DNA of 64,000 bases from Streptomyces sp. NBC_00341 (GTDB lineage: Bacteria; Actinomycetota; Actinomycetes; Streptomycetales; Streptomycetaceae). The translations under genes and the position numbers were made by a program. The first letter of the stretch is position 1. The number at the start of each line of letters is the position of its first letter. Shown here piece by piece: positions 60,613-64,000 of this stretch. The notes under the pieces were generated by a model, which worked only from the letters and a program-made list of their open reading frames with translations, was not told the origin of the DNA and ran no database searches. The stretch covers positions 5,890,001-5,954,000 of the forward strand of contig NZ_CP108002.1 in the NCBI RefSeq assembly GCF_041435055.1, given 5' to 3'.

Positions 60613-62196
60613 CTACGAGCAGGTCTTGCCGTCCGCCGGGACCTTCCCGTCCAGGAAGTACGTGTCCACCGTCGACGTCACACAGGTGTTCCGGCCGTAG
60701 GCGCCGTGCCCCTCGCCCTTGTTGGTGAGCAGCACGCCGACGCCCTTGCCCAGCTCGTCCGCCATCTTCCGGGCACCCTCGTACGGGGTCGCCGGGTCGC
60801 CCGTCGTCCCCACGACCAGGATCGGACCGGACCCCGGAGCGCTCGCCTCCGGGTTGTCGCGCTCACCCTTCACCGGCCAGTCCGAGCACCAGCCCGCCGT
60901 GTCCCAGGCCAGGAAGGCACCGAAGACCGGCGACAGCTTCTCGAACTCGGGTAGCAGCGCCTTCGCGTCGGCCACGGTCGGTCGGGCGTCGCTGTCCGCG
61001 CAGGAGATGGCCCGCTGCGAGTGGCTCTCGGTGCCGTAATGGCCCTTCTCGTCACGGCTGTTGTACGAGTCGGCCAGCTGGAGCAGCATGCCGCCCCGGC
61101 CGCCCTCCGCCTCGTCCAGTGCCTGGGTCAGGAACGGCCAGCTGTCCTTGGAGTAGAGCGGCATCACGATGCCCGTGATGGCCAGCGACTCGTTGAGCTC
61201 GCGGGACGTGCCGGTCGGCAGCGGCTTCTTGTCGATCCGCGCCAGCAGCCGGGCGATGCGCAGGGTGCCGGCCTTCGGGTCCTGGCCGCGGTCCTTGAGG
61301 TAGTTCTCCAGCGCCCGCTGGAAGCCGGTCGCCTGGTTGCGGGCGTGCCCGACGGCGTCCGCCGTGGGGTCGACGACGGCGTCCAGGACGGCGCGGCCCA
61401 CGTTGGCGGGGAAGAGGTGTGCGTACGTGCCGCCCAGCTCGGTCCCGTACGACATGCCGAAGTAGGTCAGCTTCCGGTCGCCGAGCACCTCGCGGATCAG
61501 GTCCATGTCGCGGGCGGCGTTCGACGTGCCGACGAACGGCAGGACCTTGCCGGAGCGGCGCTCGCAGCCGGCGCCGAAGTCCGCGCCGTCCTTCATGAAC
61601 GCCGCCTCCTCCGCCGCCGTGTCCGGAGTCATGTCCACCTTCCGGGCGGCGTCCTCCTGCTCCTGGTCGGAGCGGCACCGCACTCCGGCGCTCCCTGCCA
61701 CCCCGCGCGGATCGAAGCCCACCAGGTCGTAGCGGGTGTTGAGCTTCTCGTACGAACCGGCGGCACGCGGCAGGATGGAGACGCCGGAACCGCCGGGGCC
61801 GCCGAAGTTGAACAGCATCGAGCCGAGGCGCCGGCCCTTGTCGCGGGCCTCCTTGCGGATCAGCGCGATCCCGATCGTGTCGCCCGCCGGCTTCGCGTAG
61901 TCCAGCGGGACGCGGACCGTCGCGCAGCGCCAGTCCGCACCGGGAGCGGTCCCGCCCTCGGGTGCCTCGCAGCGCTTCCAGTCCGGGTGCTGCGAGGTGA
62001 GCGAGCCGGGCAGTGCGGGAAGCCCCGCGGGCTTCCCGTCCGCGGTGGACGAGGCCGCGGCGGACGGTGAGTCGGCCGTACCGCCGTCCACCGCCCTGCC
62101 GGGCTTGTCGTCCGTACCGTCGTCGCAGCCCGCGAGCGCCCCCGCCAGCAGCAGCGCGGCGGCTGCCAGCGCCCCGGCCCGTGCGTATGAGACCAC
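60613..62196 (-). CDS. TAP-like alpha/beta hydrolase lipoprotein
   Basis: A 527-residue secreted hydrolase of the tripeptidyl-aminopeptidase (TAP/SlpD) type. Lipobox LAGC near residue 24; nucleophile Ser in YFGMSYGTELGG; Asp in GTTGDPATPYEG; His in KGEGHGAYG. The TAP-like C-domain ends in DGKVPADGKTCS. Several Cys probably form disulfides. GTG 62196 has GGAGGG 7 bases upstream. Such enzymes release tripeptides or act as esterases; some process secreted proteins. A paralogue follows upstream in the same direction. Confidence 0.92.
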   Translation of the reverse strand: MVSYARAGALAAAALLLAGALAGCDDGTDDKPGRAVDGGTADSPSAAASSTADGKPAGLPALPGSLTSQHPDWKRCEAPEGGTAPGADWRCATVRVPLDYAKPAGDTIGIALIRKEARDKGRRLGSMLFNFGGPGGSGVSILPRAAGSYEKLNTRYDLVGFDPRGVAGSAGVRCRSDQEQEDAARKVDMTPDTAAEEAAFMKDGADFGAGCERRSGKVLPFVGTSNAARDMDLIREVLGDRKLTYFGMSYGTELGGTYAHLFPANVGRAVLDAVVDPTADAVGHARNQATGFQRALENYLKDRGQDPKAGTLRIARLLARIDKKPLPTGTSRELNESLAITGIVMPLYSKDSWPFLTQALDEAEGGRGGMLLQLADSYNSRDEKGHYGTESHSQRAISCADSDARPTVADAKALLPEFEKLSPVFGAFLAWDTAGWCSDWPVKGERDNPEASAPGSGPILVVGTTGDPATPYEGARKMADELGKGVGVLLTNKGEGHGAYGRNTCVTSTVDTYFLDGKVPADGKTCS

Positions 62197-62256
62197 GTGC
62201 GTCCCTCCCCTGTGTCCCCCCGTGTTCGCCCTGCCCGGTCGGCAGTTCGCCCATCG

Positions 62257-62306
62257 TAGGACGGTGCTGGGACGGGGTAGGACGGCGTAGGACGGTGCCG
62301 GGACGG
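62257..62306. repeat. Short direct repeats TAGGACGG
   Basis: TAGGACGG occurs at 62257, 62278 and 62288, twice followed by TG(C/CC)GGGACGG, in the gap between the two hydrolase genes. Looks like slippage; no operator symmetry. Confidence 0.6.
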
Positions 62307-62308
62307 CC

Positions 62309-63913
62309 TTACCCGCACACCGTTCCGGCCGGTGGCACCTTGCCGTCCAGCAGATAGCCGCCCACCGCCTTCTGCACGCAGGCGTTGCCGCTGTTGTACG
62401 CGCCGTGCCCCTCACCCTTGTACGTTATCTCCACGCCGACGCCCTTGCCGAGCTCCTCGGCCATCGCCTTCGCGCCCTTGTAGGGGGTCGCCGGGTCGCC
62501 GGTGTTGCCGATGACCAGCTGGGGCGCCGAACCGGGGGCGCTGACATCGGGGTGCGCCCAGACACCGGCCACCGGCCATTCGGTGCACGCCATCAGGCCC
62601 CAGCCCAGGTAGTCACCGAAGACCGGTGAGGCCTCGCGGAAGCGGGGAAGCTTCGCCTTGGTCTCCTCCAGCGTGAACCGTTCCTTGGAGTCGGCGCAGC
62701 TGATGGCGGTGTTGGCGGCGGCGGAGTTGTCGTAGTGGCCGTTGTCGGAGCGGCCGTTGAGGGAGTCGGCCAGCGCCAGCAGCAGCCCGCCGCTGCCGCC
62801 GTCTGCCTCGTCGATGCCCTGCTCCAGCAGCGGCCAGGTCTCCTTGGAGTACAGGGCCGCCGCGATGCCGGTGGTGGCCTGGGTCTGGGTCAGTTTGCGT
62901 GCACCGAGCCCGGCCACGGGCCGCTTCTCCAGCCGGTCCAGGAGGCCGGAGATCCCCTGCTCGACCCCGTCGGCGTCGGAACCCGGCAGCTTGCAGGCGT
63001 CGCCCCGCTTCGCGCAGTCCTCGGCGAAGTCGTCCAGCGCGAGCTGGAACCCCTTGGCCTGGCCGAGCGAGGACTGCTCGGCGTCCTCGGTCGGGTCCAC
63101 CACCGCGTCCAGCACCGACCTGCCCACGTTCTTGGGGAACAAGTGCGCGTAGACACCGCCCAGTTCGGTGCCGTACGAGATGCCGAAGTAGTGCAGTTGG
63201 TGGTCGCCCAGCACCTGGCGCATCAGATCCATGTCGCGGGCGGCGTTCGTGGTCCCGACGAAGGGGAGCTCCTTGCCCGAGTTCTTCTCGCAGGCGGCCG
63301 CGTACGCCTTGGTGTCGTCGGTGAACGCCTTCTCCTCCGCGCCGTCGTCCGGTGTCCCGTCGGCCTGGTAGCGGGCGTCCAGCTGCTTGTCGGTCTCGCA
63401 CCGCACGCCGTCGCTGCGGCCGACCCCGCGCGGGTCGAAGCTCACCAGGTCGTAGCGGGTGCGCAGCTTGTCGTACTCGGTGCCGAAGGCGGGCAGGGTG
63501 GCGACGCCGGAGGCGCCGGGGCCGCCGAAGTTGAAGATGAGGGAGCCGATGCGCTTCTTCTGGTCCACGGCCTTGGCACGGACGAGCGCCAGGCCGATGG
63601 TGTCGCCCGAGGGCTTGGCGTGGTCGAGCGGGACCTTCATGACGGAGCACTCCCAGACGGCCCCGCCGGGCAGCGGTGAGGGTGCGGCGCCGCCGCCCTC
63701 CGCCTGGGACGGGGCGGGGCAGCGCTTCCACGTCAGCCGCTGGGTGGCGAGGGCGGACGGACCGGGGCTCGCGGCGGCGTTCGCCGGGTGCGGCGAACCC
63801 TGCGAGCGGTCCGGTGCGTCGTTGTCACCGCCGTCCGAGCAGCCGGTGAGCGGAAGCAGCACGGTCACGGTGGCGGCGAGGGCCGCGGCGCGCAGGGCAG
63901 GGGAGGTCCTCAT
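62309..63913 (-). CDS. TAP-like alpha/beta hydrolase lipoprotein (paralogue)
   Basis: A 534-residue protein with the same layout as its neighbour: lipobox LTGC near residue 25, YFGISYGTELGG, GNTGDPATPYKG and KGEGHGAYN, ending KVPPAGTVCG. The two are clearly tandem duplicates that have diverged. ATG 63913. It is probably the first gene of the pair; the 112-base gap may hold a second promoter. Confidence 0.92.
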   Translation of the reverse strand: MRTSPALRAAALAATVTVLLPLTGCSDGGDNDAPDRSQGSPHPANAAASPGPSALATQRLTWKRCPAPSQAEGGGAAPSPLPGGAVWECSVMKVPLDHAKPSGDTIGLALVRAKAVDQKKRIGSLIFNFGGPGASGVATLPAFGTEYDKLRTRYDLVSFDPRGVGRSDGVRCETDKQLDARYQADGTPDDGAEEKAFTDDTKAYAAACEKNSGKELPFVGTTNAARDMDLMRQVLGDHQLHYFGISYGTELGGVYAHLFPKNVGRSVLDAVVDPTEDAEQSSLGQAKGFQLALDDFAEDCAKRGDACKLPGSDADGVEQGISGLLDRLEKRPVAGLGARKLTQTQATTGIAAALYSKETWPLLEQGIDEADGGSGGLLLALADSLNGRSDNGHYDNSAAANTAISCADSKERFTLEETKAKLPRFREASPVFGDYLGWGLMACTEWPVAGVWAHPDVSAPGSAPQLVIGNTGDPATPYKGAKAMAEELGKGVGVEITYKGEGHGAYNSGNACVQKAVGGYLLDGKVPPAGTVCG

Positions 63914-64000
63914 CGCTCCATCGTGCGGCGGGGGCGGGGAGGGTGCACGGGGCGCCGGTCCAAGCGGGTGGCCCGCTGCCCGGACCGGCGCTCCAGGGGC
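63914..64000. other. Right edge of the window
   Basis: The last 87 bases hold only the upstream region of the hydrolase gene; nothing else recognised. Confidence 0.5.

Overview
The window is high-GC DNA from an actinomycete, almost certainly Streptomyces. The support is strong GC bias at third codon positions, many GTG starts, long perfect hairpin terminators without U-tracts, several probable leaderless promoters, and gene content typical of that genus. No rRNA, tRNA, CRISPR array or secondary-metabolite cluster was recognised.

Layout. 1-9 kb is accessory: the end of a secreted beta-helix-like protein behind a LacI-type palindrome; a TetR/sugar acetyltransferase pair divergent from an MFS gene with a twin operator between them; a short threonyl-tRNA synthetase behind a Thr-rich leader peptide and attenuator; a sortase with a repeat-rich surface protein; and an OtrA/Tet(M)-like ribosomal protection GTPase preceded by an overlapping upstream ORF. 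9-32 kb is conserved actinobacterial core: fdxA-dapC, dapE, LOG, folP2-like, a DivIVA-like membrane protein, tag, enoyl-CoA hydratase, DUF3117, O-methyltransferase, sigE, anti-sigma, htrA, tatB, mrp, DUF1003, an MgtE-N/CBS protein and corA. This matches, with insertions and local rearrangements, the M. tuberculosis Rv1202-Rv1239c order. 32-38.7 kb holds an MFS pump, PHP phosphoesterase, MarC, NYN nuclease and a hydrolase. 38.7-46.2 kb is a second conserved block (rhlE, ferritin-like, DUF3107, TetR, hydrolase, DUF3152 metalloprotease; compare Rv3207c-Rv3211). moeZ, the Rv3206c counterpart, lies further on.

Between the DUF3152 gene and moeZ sit two accessory units. The first is a peptide-type ABC transporter operon behind a leaderless leader peptide ending in Cys-Cys. 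The second is a compact locus of a PelF-like glycosyltransferase, a polytopic membrane protein, a sugar-nucleotide epimerase and a spherulin-4-type glycosidase, which resembles a reduced Pel/galactosaminogalactan exopolysaccharide system. An IS1182-like element has inserted into the tip of the moeZ terminator hairpin. The window ends with two paralogous TAP-like lipoprotein hydrolases.

The strongest leads are regulatory and locus-level: the Thr attenuator of the short ThrRS, the poly-Cys leader, the upstream ORF of the OtrA-like gene, the Pel-like operon, the CTG start of rhlE, and the split terminator. All functions are read from sequence motifs and gene order; no database search was run.
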